DNA of 64,000 bases, taken from contig CAYSXI010000001.1 in NCBI GenBank assembly GCA_964434955.1, forward strand, positions 56,728-120,727, given 5' to 3'. The notes under the pieces were generated by a model. The model was given only the letters and a program-made list of their open reading frames with translations, was not told the DNA's origin and did no database searches. Each line of letters begins with the position of its first letter. Position 1 is the stretch's first letter. Made by a program: the position numbers and the translations under genes. This document shows, one piece after another, positions 34,849 through 42,869 of the stretch. Source of the DNA: JANQLU01 sp964434955. GTDB taxonomy: Bacteria > Planctomycetota > Planctomycetia > Pirellulales > Pirellulaceae.

Positions 34849-36344
34849 CACGCTGCGTCCTTCATCCAATCCTGGAGTATCTCGGTGGCTTGATCTGGAT
34901 GATTTCGAATGAATTCCGAAATCTCCTGACGAAGCTGTTTGTCTTGGGGCGGCTCTTCTGTACGGGCCCGATTTACGGGCTGACGAGCCGTCGCGATGGG
35001 AATCGTAGCCGCCTGAGGCGAAGGGGCAGATTGAGGCGTCACCTGGTTGTGATTGGCAGTTGCATTGGAACGAAACTGGCTTTTCCCGTTCGGATTCCGT
35101 CGCAACAAAATCAAGATGCAAGTCACCGCGGCCGTAATCAACACCAGTGCCAACCAATTGACCTGAACCCAACTCAAAAGTGCGGGCCAGTCGATCGAGG
35201 CGGCCGCGGACGCCTTGGTCGTCCGTCGTTCGAATAAATCCTGGTCGGGAACCACCTCAATTTCGTGGTGTCCAGCGGAATCCCAGTGACTGACAACGTC
35301 GTCGACCTTGGGAAGAATTTGCAGGCGAGTTTTTTCGAAAAGCGAACGGGCCGATTTGACATCTTTGACGTTTTCAAAACCGACGTTTTCGTTGGCCATC
35401 GTTTCTCGCGAAACGAGCACGCGAATTCGAAATCGATCTTCAAGCTGTTGTTCGACCGGAGAGTCCGGCATCTCATTGTGGACTTGAACCGGCTGATTGG
35501 CACCAACCTGGGGCGTTGCCGGCTTTTGAGTCACATTCCTTTTGGCAAGTTCAACCACGCGCGGCTTCATCGACGAAACCGCAACTTCAATTCCCTGAAG
35601 GTGTCCCAATGCTTGATCGATGCGCTGCCTCAAGTCATTGATTTTGACTTGCCGGGCCAATGAGCCCTGCAGTTGATCTTTGTTGAGAATCGCATCGCTA
35701 TTGAAGCTGATGCCCGCTCGGGTGTCCGTTATCACAATGTCTTCGTTGGTCGCGCCCGCAACGGAGTGCCGACACACATCTCGAATCGTTGCGATCTCAA
35801 GTTGATTCAGGAATCCTGTTTTCTTGGCGACCGCCACCACGATCGATCGCTGAATCCCCGTTGAAAGACCGCCCGACTTGCTTTCGTCATAGTCGACCCA
35901 GGATTCCGCCACAAACTTAAGCTTCGACAACGATTCGTTGATTTTCTGCCTTTTGGCTTCAATGGCCGCTTGAAGTCGTTGATCTCGGTTGGGGAAAAGA
36001 GGGTTCTTGGCATCATCATTGGCTTTGATGGCTCCCGGCTCTGCTTTGTGCTTCGCGATGGCCGCGAGGTAATCCTTGCGATCCTGGTAGGCGACACCGA
36101 TCTTCCCTTCCGTGACACGGTAGTCATTCAAACCAGACTTTGCGAAAGCCATTTCGATTCGACTCAGCTCGTGTTCCTTGAAAGTGGCCCCGTTGAACAA
36201 AAAGATCTCGCGCTGACCTTGCTGCCACTGCGTGTAGTGAAATCCGCCGAAAGCGATCAACACCGCCACGATTCCGACAACGACACGCCGGTTTTTTTTC
36301 AACCGTTGTATCAAGTCTTTGCTCGATGAGTTTTGATTGACCAT
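34848..36344 (-). CDS. FliF/SctJ-like MS-ring protein, divergent
   Basis: 498 residues with the topology of FliF: helix 1 at about 22-40, a long external part, helix 2 at about 396-414 (WLALVLITAAVTCILILL), and a cytoplasmic tail ending in ISEFIRNHPDQATEILQDWM, which matches the FliG-binding end of FliF. The first ring-building motif is recognisable (FKEHELSRIEMAFAKSGLND), followed by a segment like FliF's second strand (GKIGVAYQDRKDYLAAIAKH). The middle is shorter and little conserved. It is the first structural gene of this operon; fliG, fliM and fliN are not in the window. I call it FliF-like with fair confidence. Confidence 0.75.
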   Translation of the reverse strand: MVNQNSSSKDLIQRLKKNRRVVVGIVAVLIAFGGFHYTQWQQGQREIFLFNGATFKEHELSRIEMAFAKSGLNDYRVTEGKIGVAYQDRKDYLAAIAKHKAEPGAIKANDDAKNPLFPNRDQRLQAAIEAKRQKINESLSKLKFVAESWVDYDESKSGGLSTGIQRSIVVAVAKKTGFLNQLEIATIRDVCRHSVAGATNEDIVITDTRAGISFNSDAILNKDQLQGSLARQVKINDLRQRIDQALGHLQGIEVAVSSMKPRVVELAKRNVTQKPATPQVGANQPVQVHNEMPDSPVEQQLEDRFRIRVLVSRETMANENVGFENVKDVKSARSLFEKTRLQILPKVDDVVSHWDSAGHHEIEVVPDQDLFERRTTKASAAASIDWPALLSWVQVNWLALVLITAAVTCILILLRRNPNGKSQFRSNATANHNQVTPQSAPSPQAATIPIATARQPVNRARTEEPPQDKQLRQEISEFIRNHPDQATEILQDWMKDAA

Positions 36345-36361
36345 TAGTTACCTGGATCCTA

Positions 36362-37081
36362 TTAAGCTGCTTCGTCAATGTTTTTTTGCTGTTCCCGAGG
36401 CTCGCCGGGAATCATCATGCTGATCGCACCACCGCCTTGCGGGCAGTTGGCGAGACTTATCGAACCGCCATGCGCCTGAGCAATCTGGCTAACCGTCGCC
36501 AGGCATCGCTGTAGCTCTTGGAGCGATCCCGGATCGTCATTCGTCGAACCTCCAACTTCCAGCGATCCGCCGGGCGTGAATCCGGGGCCGGTGTCGGCCA
36601 CTTCGAGGTCCCAAAATCCGGAGTCGACCGTTACGGTAATCAGGATCTCGGTATTGAATTGCGAAACACGAATAGCATGCCGCGTCAAAATCAATATCGC
36701 TTTGGCAATGAGATCGCTGTCTGCCAAAACCGTGTCTTCAAGCGGGATATCTGTTTTGACCAACAAGAATCTTTGATCGAGCTCTTCCTGCAATTCCGCC
36801 AGGACTCGATTCACAATCGTGTTGACCGACAGAAACTCGAATCGCGGCTTGAGCGCCTCACAGTTGCCGGTGATTTCCGAAAGCCGCAAAGCCATCGAAC
36901 GCACACAACCGCGAAGATGCTTCAGTAGTTTTTGCTCGTGGATCACCTCCAAACCCATTCCGCGTTTTTCCATTCTTTGCGAAATCAGATTCAAAGCCTG
37001 GTTGATAGGGATCAGGCGATCCGACAACTCGGCGGCGAGTTGCTCGATGTTTGTCTGCGTATTCCTGTCGTTTTCGAACAT
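36362..37081 (-). CDS. Histidine-kinase-like HATPase protein, degenerate
   Basis: About 239 residues from ATG 37081 (AAGGA 11 bases upstream); a TTG at 37129 is an alternative. The fold is that of a sensor kinase core: a helical dimer-like part (about 10-85) and a GHKL ATPase domain with DTGPGF (163-168) and QGGGAISMMIP. The N-box, where an Asn normally binds magnesium, reads ILILTRHAIRVS instead of a L-x-N-A type motif, and no clear phospho-acceptor His with its usual neighbours is seen. It lies 17 bp upstream of the FliF-like gene on the same strand. It may bind nucleotide or act as a scaffold rather than as a kinase. Confidence 0.7.
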   Translation of the reverse strand: MFENDRNTQTNIEQLAAELSDRLIPINQALNLISQRMEKRGMGLEVIHEQKLLKHLRGCVRSMALRLSEITGNCEALKPRFEFLSVNTIVNRVLAELQEELDQRFLLVKTDIPLEDTVLADSDLIAKAILILTRHAIRVSQFNTEILITVTVDSGFWDLEVADTGPGFTPGGSLEVGGSTNDDPGSLQELQRCLATVSQIAQAHGGSISLANCPQGGGAISMMIPGEPREQQKNIDEAA

Positions 37082-37350
37082 GACTTCTCGCATCCTTGCG
37101 ATACCTGGCCGGGCCGATTCCCCGTCCAATCCGATTGGAAACTTGAGAAAAAGACGCGGTCTTTTACAAGAATTTTGCGAAAGGTGTCAACGCAGACGAA
37201 GAATTCGCTAGCAATGATTGCTATCAGCAAGGAGTTCAGTGACCAACGTTTGTTTCCCAACGAATTTGATCGCGCGACGTTGTTTACCGCCAAGTCGATT
37301 TCGCGGATCGCGGCTCCGAGAGAACGCGGATCTAGTTAGAAAACCTGGAT

Positions 37351-38118
37351 CTACTCTGATAGTTGATCTGTGCCGTTGATCGAATCCATGATCCAGACAT
37401 TGATGTCGCGAAATGCTTGCGGCATGATTTCATCGCCACAAGGATACTGCCGAAGGGTCACCGAAAAACCACAGACATGCAACAGACGAAGCTGCTGACA
37501 AAGCTGCGTTTCGCTGAATTGATTCGATTGCCTTGCATGCCCCCAAAGCACGGGCAAACTCCGGCAAGACTTGAGTCGAGCCAATGGCTTGAATTGTTCC
37601 GGGAACTGTCCGTTGATGGAAATCACCCCGGCAAACAACTCTGGCTCGCGACAAGCCAAACGAAAGGCCATGGTTCCGCCAGAGCCAACACCCGCCAGGA
37701 AAATCCGATCGGTTGCGATGTTGAATCGACAGCAAGCTTCGTCAATCGCGGCAACCACCGAGGAATGACTCTGGTGCACACAATCACGTGTCTGCGGCCA
37801 TTCGTAACCACCGTCCCAGGAAGAGACTGGGCCACGCGGAGCGACACCCACGTAGTTTCGCTCGCTAATGCTCATCATTGTTTCGGCAAGACCATCTTCG
37901 TTTCCACCTTGGTCATGGAGCCAAACAATCAGCGGATAAGCGTAATTGGCTTCGTAATGAAGCGGCATGAATGCGGAGCGATCTTCGCGATAGGTTTCTT
38001 GGATCTGGTGTTGGAGCTCGGATTCCCGAACGTGAAACGTCCCTGGGAATTCGGATTCGATATTTGGCTGGACAGGTTGGGTCATTGTCCCCGGAGGACC
38101 GATTTTGATTCGGTTCAT
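37351..38118 (-). CDS. Alpha/beta hydrolase, esterase-like
   Basis: 255 residues from ATG 38118, chosen because AAGG lies 7 bases upstream; the frame is open to 38301 without family sequence. The fold is of the phospholipase/carboxylesterase type: PLIVWLHDQGGNEDGLAETM, FLAGVGSGGTMAFRLACREP (nucleophile Ser in GVGSGG) and a late region where the catalytic His would be expected, which is not clearly readable. Without signal peptide, cytoplasmic. Substrate unknown. Confidence 0.75.
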   Translation of the reverse strand: MNRIKIGPPGTMTQPVQPNIESEFPGTFHVRESELQHQIQETYREDRSAFMPLHYEANYAYPLIVWLHDQGGNEDGLAETMMSISERNYVGVAPRGPVSSWDGGYEWPQTRDCVHQSHSSVVAAIDEACCRFNIATDRIFLAGVGSGGTMAFRLACREPELFAGVISINGQFPEQFKPLARLKSCRSLPVLWGHARQSNQFSETQLCQQLRLLHVCGFSVTLRQYPCGDEIMPQAFRDINVWIMDSINGTDQLSE

Positions 38119-38471
38119 AATCCGCCTTGATTGTTCCAAGTTTGAGTTTTCCAAGTTGCGGGAAACAAACTTCGCGATGGCTTCCTGTTGCGGGTTTGTT
38201 GATTCGCTGTTTGTAAAAAACGCCAATCGCACCGTCAAGCACAGAAAGTCAAAAGTCGCAGGTCTTCGCTGGCTAAATTTTACCGATAAGCGAAATGCCA
38301 AATTCGCTAGCTATTTGGTTCACTAAAATACTCGTGCCTTTGACAAAAATCCCGCCATCGACTTTCAACTTTCACAAGCTGACCCGCTTACGAATCCTCA
38401 ACCCAAATAGCGTGTTGACCAACCTGAGGCGAATTCTCGTTTACACAGAAATACGAATTAGACGACAAGGC
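38119..38471. other. Intergenic region without a supported gene
   Basis: About 350 bases between the esterase-like gene start and the malate dehydrogenase terminator. It is AT-rich, with no good ribosome site or family-like frame. It probably holds the promoter of the esterase-like gene. Confidence 0.55.
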
Positions 38472-38520
38472 AAAAAAAAATCGCCCGGCTCAACGCACTG
38501 ATATGTGTGCGAACCGGGCG
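38472..38520 (-). terminator. Intrinsic terminator of malate dehydrogenase
   Basis: On the minus strand CGCCCGG (38520-38514) pairs with CCGGGCG (38088 offset corrected: 38488-38482), with further partial pairing of GCACAC/GTGCG inside, and is followed by nine T (38480-38472). It lies 34 bp beyond the mdh stop. Confidence 0.88.
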
Positions 38521-38553
38521 TGATGCATTCTCTATTGGATTCGATCGCAGAAA

Positions 38554-39507
38554 CTAAGTGGCAGCGGCCATCAATTGTTCCATGTTGGCGACCAGACCTT
38601 TGACGGCGTCAACACTGTTCTGGAAGTCAGCTGATTCCTGCTCATCCAAGTCAAGCTCGACAATCTTCTCGACACCGTTGGCACCAAGGACAACCGGAAC
38701 TCCAACGTAGTATCCACCGACACCATATTCGGCGTCGCAATACGCAGCACAAGGAATCAATCGCTTTTTGTCTTTCACGATGGCTTCCGCCATTTGTGCA
38801 CAAGCGGCTGCCGGTGCGTAATAAGCACTACCCGTTTTAAGAAGCCCAACGATTTCTGCACCACCCTTTCGAGCGCGATCGACGATCGCGTCCAATTTAT
38901 CTCGATCCATCAAACGAGTGACGGGAATTCCACCAACGGAAGTGCAACTGGGCATCGGAACCATCGTGTCACCGTGACCGCCCATCAAAAGCGCTGACAC
39001 GTCTTCGACACTAACACCGAGTTCCATTGCGATGAAAGTTCGGTAGCGAGCCGTATCCAAAACGCCAGCCTGGCCAATCACCCGATTGGGCTCAAAGCCG
39101 GTTACCCGCTGACACTGTTGAACCATCGCGTCCAGAGGATTACTCACGACAATGACAATCGCGTTGGGACTGGTTCTTTTGATTTCTTCCGAAACGCTGC
39201 TGACAATTTTCGCGTTGGTTGTCAAAAGATCGTCGCGACTCATTCCCGGTTTCCGAGGAATCCCCGCCGTAACAACAATCACGTCGCTGTCGGCGGCGTC
39301 GTCGTAGCTCGACGTTCCAATGATGTTGGAATCGAAACTCATGATCGGTCCTGATTGCATCAGGTCCAGAGCTTTTCCGGCGGGCATATCGCCCGCGGCT
39401 GGAATATCCAAAAGAACGATGTCGCCCAATTCTCGGGACGCGCACCAATGTGCCGTGGTCGCACCAACATTACCTGCACCAATGACCGTGATCTTGTGAC
39501 GTCTCAT
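38554..39507 (-). CDS. mdh: Malate dehydrogenase
   Basis: 317 residues of the LDH-like (type 3) malate dehydrogenase group. Visible signatures are the NAD fold VIGAGNVGATTAHWCA, LLDIPAAGDMPAGKALDL, the substrate Arg region AGIPRKPGMSRDDLL, VSNPLDAMVQ, the DTARYRTFIA segment and the catalytic His in MGGHGDTMVP. The Arg in PRKPGM supports malate over lactate specificity. It interconverts malate and oxaloacetate in the citric acid cycle. The unit appears monocistronic with its own terminator. Confidence 0.96.
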   Translation of the reverse strand: MRRHKITVIGAGNVGATTAHWCASRELGDIVLLDIPAAGDMPAGKALDLMQSGPIMSFDSNIIGTSSYDDAADSDVIVVTAGIPRKPGMSRDDLLTTNAKIVSSVSEEIKRTSPNAIVIVVSNPLDAMVQQCQRVTGFEPNRVIGQAGVLDTARYRTFIAMELGVSVEDVSALLMGGHGDTMVPMPSCTSVGGIPVTRLMDRDKLDAIVDRARKGGAEIVGLLKTGSAYYAPAAACAQMAEAIVKDKKRLIPCAAYCDAEYGVGGYYVGVPVVLGANGVEKIVELDLDEQESADFQNSVDAVKGLVANMEQLMAAAT

Positions 39508-39640
39508 CGTTTCCCTCTTGATTCAATTTGGCTCGTCGAATCTTCGAATATCGACTTATCGATGCAAACGTCAAGTGGGTCCGCGCGGTTTTATTCAAGC
39601 CGGCACGTTTTGCAGATTCCAAGGGCCTAATCCAAGCGTA

Positions 39641-41062
39641 TCAGGAGGGCAATTCGATCTTGTCAGGCTCCTGTTCCCGGCGTGCGGGTCGCTGCTTGGC
39701 GAAAAACAAGAACCCGCCACCCAGCAAGATCGCGACGAATAAGACGCCAAACAAGGTCCCAAAAATCCAGTCCAATTCCGACTGCGGATCGAATTCCACA
39801 ATTTTCGGTTCCAGGCCCACCATCAACGGCGCGACCTGCTGCATGTCGCCAGCCTTACGCGATTTCGATGAGTGATGTTGCCACATCTTGAAATAAAAAG
39901 CGGTTAACTCGACATCGACGCTGGGCTGCTTTTGATCCTGCAGCTCCGGGGGGAGGGACGCGACGCAAATCGATATCGGAAAATCGTTCTCGTATCGAAT
40001 TTTCTCTCCCTTCGAGTTCTTCAAGTCAAACCCTTTGTCAAGCTTGACGAAAACATCCAGTTGATAATAGCGATCCATCTCAAAGCGATTGCCATACTTC
40101 GTGGGGTCAACGTCGATCGGCGTGATTCGACGAAGGCGACCACGGATTCGAAATCCGTTACCGTAGTGCGCTCGCCTTTCGCGAAAAAAATCAAATATAT
40201 CCACGTCCGGGTACCCTTCCGGGTCCAATGACTCTTTTTCAATCTCCCGGCAAGCTCGCAACATTTGAAAAAATGCTTCTGAGTCCTTGTAATCCAAACG
40301 ACGCCCGTCGGTTGCGCGGACCAAATCAAAGCCACCAATATCCACACCATGTTGCCCCAGGAGAAACTGACCGGAGGATACGCCCGGAAAGGACTCGTTG
40401 GGAAACCATTGAATCCTGGGGCAAGCAAAAACGGCCGTCACCGTTTTCTCATCGTCTCGGTCGGCGTAGTCGTAAACCATCAAACCATCAACGAGGACGG
40501 ATTGGCCAACCACCTCGGGCAAAAGTTGTTTCGACGCATCCAACCAGGCTCGCGGGACGTCACGAACAATTGCCCGAATGATCCCGCCAGCATTGTCAGG
40601 CTTCACGTCCATTCGCCAATAATTCGAAAACTCGTAGCGCTCTTTTTCTTTTTCAGACAGAGAAATCCTGGCAAGCGAAAGCACGCTGCCCCTGATTCGA
40701 AATCGCTCCAACTGCGGAAGATTCCGATTTGAAATCCGGTGTTCAAACTCTTTCAGGCCGGCGATTTCGACTTGCTCATACAAATACGCTGGAACAACCG
40801 GAAGTCGATTCAGCAACTTGAGCAGCACCGCGGACCGCCCATTCCAAGACTGAAGGTCAACGAGCGTGCTTACTTCGCTCTTGTCCAGATTCGGCAGCAC
40901 ATCCAGCGGCTTGAGACGTTCAAGCGACTGGCCGTTTGCCGAAGCGACAACGACAAGCGCAAGATAAAAAACAACCACAAAAGCAAAGGCTCGGCAGGCG
41001 CAATCCCGGTAACCTGGAATGCAACGCATGCTCGCCGTTCGGTCGTCCTTCATCGGCGTCAC
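39641..41062 (-). CDS. Membrane-anchored protein with two OB-like repeats, unknown function
   Basis: 473 residues from GTG 41062, which overlaps the stop of the previous gene by four bases. A signal peptide (about 22-44) is followed by two related segments. The first has FRIRGSVLSLARISLS, YWRMDVKP and FACPRIQWFP; the second has FRIRGRLRRITPIDVD, YYQLDVFVK, ICVASLPPEL and VELTAFYFKMW. Both look like strands of an OB-type barrel. A single helix near the C-terminus (about 432-453) anchors it, with a short basic tail inside. The upstream gene shares the second segment, so the two are paralogs. I know of no function. Confidence 0.78.
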   Translation of the reverse strand: MTPMKDDRTASMRCIPGYRDCACRAFAFVVVFYLALVVVASANGQSLERLKPLDVLPNLDKSEVSTLVDLQSWNGRSAVLLKLLNRLPVVPAYLYEQVEIAGLKEFEHRISNRNLPQLERFRIRGSVLSLARISLSEKEKERYEFSNYWRMDVKPDNAGGIIRAIVRDVPRAWLDASKQLLPEVVGQSVLVDGLMVYDYADRDDEKTVTAVFACPRIQWFPNESFPGVSSGQFLLGQHGVDIGGFDLVRATDGRRLDYKDSEAFFQMLRACREIEKESLDPEGYPDVDIFDFFRERRAHYGNGFRIRGRLRRITPIDVDPTKYGNRFEMDRYYQLDVFVKLDKGFDLKNSKGEKIRYENDFPISICVASLPPELQDQKQPSVDVELTAFYFKMWQHHSSKSRKAGDMQQVAPLMVGLEPKIVEFDPQSELDWIFGTLFGVLFVAILLGGGFLFFAKQRPARREQEPDKIELPS

Positions 41063-42534
41063 TGGTCACCCTTGTCCATTCTTCCCAGTCTTTCAGACAC
41101 GGTCTCCACATTGGGGTCGTTTGCCAAACGCTCCAATCCGGTGGCAACATCCTCGCCTTCTGCTTCCGCCCCAGAGCGCGGTGACGAAGTTGATGTATAC
41201 ACCAGCACTGCCACTCCGATCGCCAGCACGGCAATGATCGAAACCATCGCGATGATCCAAGGCGTCCCGGGGAGCTGCACGGTACTCTTGACCGCCACTT
41301 CTTCTTTTGGAAACCAAACCGGCTCGTGACACATCACGAGGGGACATTCACGCCATCCACCTTGGGCCCGGTAGGATCGAACTTTAAAAAACTGCCCAGT
41401 GACCTCAACCACTTCGTCCATTTCAACGGCTTGTCTTTCAACCGCTGGAAAGCCTTCGGGCAATTGCGTGGCGACCACACAGTAGGGCAACGTCGAATTC
41501 TCTTCGGGCTTCAAGAACAAAACGTAAAGTTGCTCAACGCCAAGTTCATGATCCTGCATCCGCCACATCTTGGCCGAGCGAACTCGACCACGAAACCGCA
41601 CCCACTTCCCGCGGTAAGACACGGGCTGCGAACTCAACTCAACTCGACTCACATCGGTTGGGGATTCGGGCGGGTAAACGTCCGGATGCAACATTTCATC
41701 CAGCGTGAAAAGCCAGGGAATCGCATCCTTCGTGCGGGAGATCGACGTGCCGTCCCGCACGCGAATCAAAGCCTGGCGTTTGACGGATCGGCGGACATCC
41801 CCAAGTGCCTCCGCCGTATTCTCTGCGGGCTCTCGATCGTAAAGTCGATCGGTCAACGCCGGCAGCGAACGGTCGCGCCATTTCGCTTGCACCTGGTACA
41901 AGATTTCACTCCATGCCTTTTTCTCTTCCTCTTTGTCGGCAGGAAAGTTCGCCAAGTGTTCAAACAACTTACTTTCGTATTCGTTGCGCCAACGTTTCAA
42001 TGCGTCGGTCAACTTTTGAAATAGCTCAATGGTCGCGGAGTCAGCGGTTATTTCGTTTTCAGCAAATCGAATCAAAGAATAGAGCTGCTTGCGATTCCTT
42101 TCGCTGAGACGATCATAAACTTGCCGCCAAAAATCGTCGTTGACGGCCTTGATTTTCTTTTCGAGGCTCAACAGCCGAACTTCAAATTGTTCGTCCTCCT
42201 GATTCGGTCCATCGCTGACCGATTTAACCGAATCCTGATTATTCGAACCGTTGCCTGAACGAATCAACGGTTCTTCCGGTTGGATTTGGATGTCTTCGTT
42301 TTGCTCGCCTTCGGCCAGCCCTGTGCGAAGCATGTTCTGCTTCGCCTGAACTTCCTCTTTCGGCTTGACCTCACCAAAGCCCAAACGCTCCCACGTTTCG
42401 GGCTTAGCAGCAACCGTCATCGCGTAGATGACCCCGAAGAACATCCCGAATAACATCAAAAGGCGAATCATCGCTGCGTCCAAGACCGGGCGCGGGCGTT
42501 TCGGTCGATCATCCGTTTCTCGTTCAAATTTCAT
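41059..42534 (-). CDS. Membrane protein with coiled coil and OB-like domain, unknown function
   Basis: 491 residues. Helix 1 lies at about 23-43 (IRLLMLFGMFFGVIYAMTVA), then a long acidic/helical region (about 100-290), then an OB-like segment (WVRFRGRVRSAKMWRMQD, YCVVATQLPEGFP, VVEVTGQFFKVRSYRAQGGW) and a second helix (about 428-450) with an acidic tail. The OB-like part matches that of the downstream gene. It is transcribed away from the large TPR gene at 42870, from which it is separated by 335 bp. Function unknown. Confidence 0.78.
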   Translation of the reverse strand: MKFERETDDRPKRPRPVLDAAMIRLLMLFGMFFGVIYAMTVAAKPETWERLGFGEVKPKEEVQAKQNMLRTGLAEGEQNEDIQIQPEEPLIRSGNGSNNQDSVKSVSDGPNQEDEQFEVRLLSLEKKIKAVNDDFWRQVYDRLSERNRKQLYSLIRFAENEITADSATIELFQKLTDALKRWRNEYESKLFEHLANFPADKEEEKKAWSEILYQVQAKWRDRSLPALTDRLYDREPAENTAEALGDVRRSVKRQALIRVRDGTSISRTKDAIPWLFTLDEMLHPDVYPPESPTDVSRVELSSQPVSYRGKWVRFRGRVRSAKMWRMQDHELGVEQLYVLFLKPEENSTLPYCVVATQLPEGFPAVERQAVEMDEVVEVTGQFFKVRSYRAQGGWRECPLVMCHEPVWFPKEEVAVKSTVQLPGTPWIIAMVSIIAVLAIGVAVLVYTSTSSPRSGAEAEGEDVATGLERLANDPNVETVSERLGRMDKGDQ

Positions 42535-42869
42535 ATCTTCATTCTACCTTTGGTTGCCAATCAATGAAGCTCCAACCGGATTACCGCTTGGTGAGGTGGC
42601 AAACGCGGGAGAATGGGAATTTGCGTAAAAGCCAGACTTCCGAAGCCCTCGCGGATTCATTTTGCCCCTGTAGAAATGGTTGCCGTTCGACGTTTTTAAC
42701 ATTACTCTTTAGGTAACCTCTTTCTCGGCCCTAGCAGGTCTCGCGGCATATTTTGACAATATTCCGCAAATCACTTCTAACTTGAAACTTGCACCGAAAT
42801 TTGGATCGGACGACGGGGCCACCATTGAAACTGAAGACAATTCATTCTGTTGAAAAAGTGGAAAGACGA
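42535..42869. other. Divergent promoter region
   Basis: The 335 bases between the OB-type membrane gene and the TPR gene hold no supported gene. One promoter-like element points right (see 42753-42781). Control of both directions from here is likely. Confidence 0.5.
42753..42781 (+). promoter_or_regulatory. Possible promoter of the TPR/ExbBD genes
   Basis: A perfect TTGACA (42753-42758) is followed after 17 bases by TCTAAC (42776-42781), four of six to the -10 consensus. Start of transcription would be near 42788, 82 bases before the TPR gene's ATG at 42870. Confidence 0.4.
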
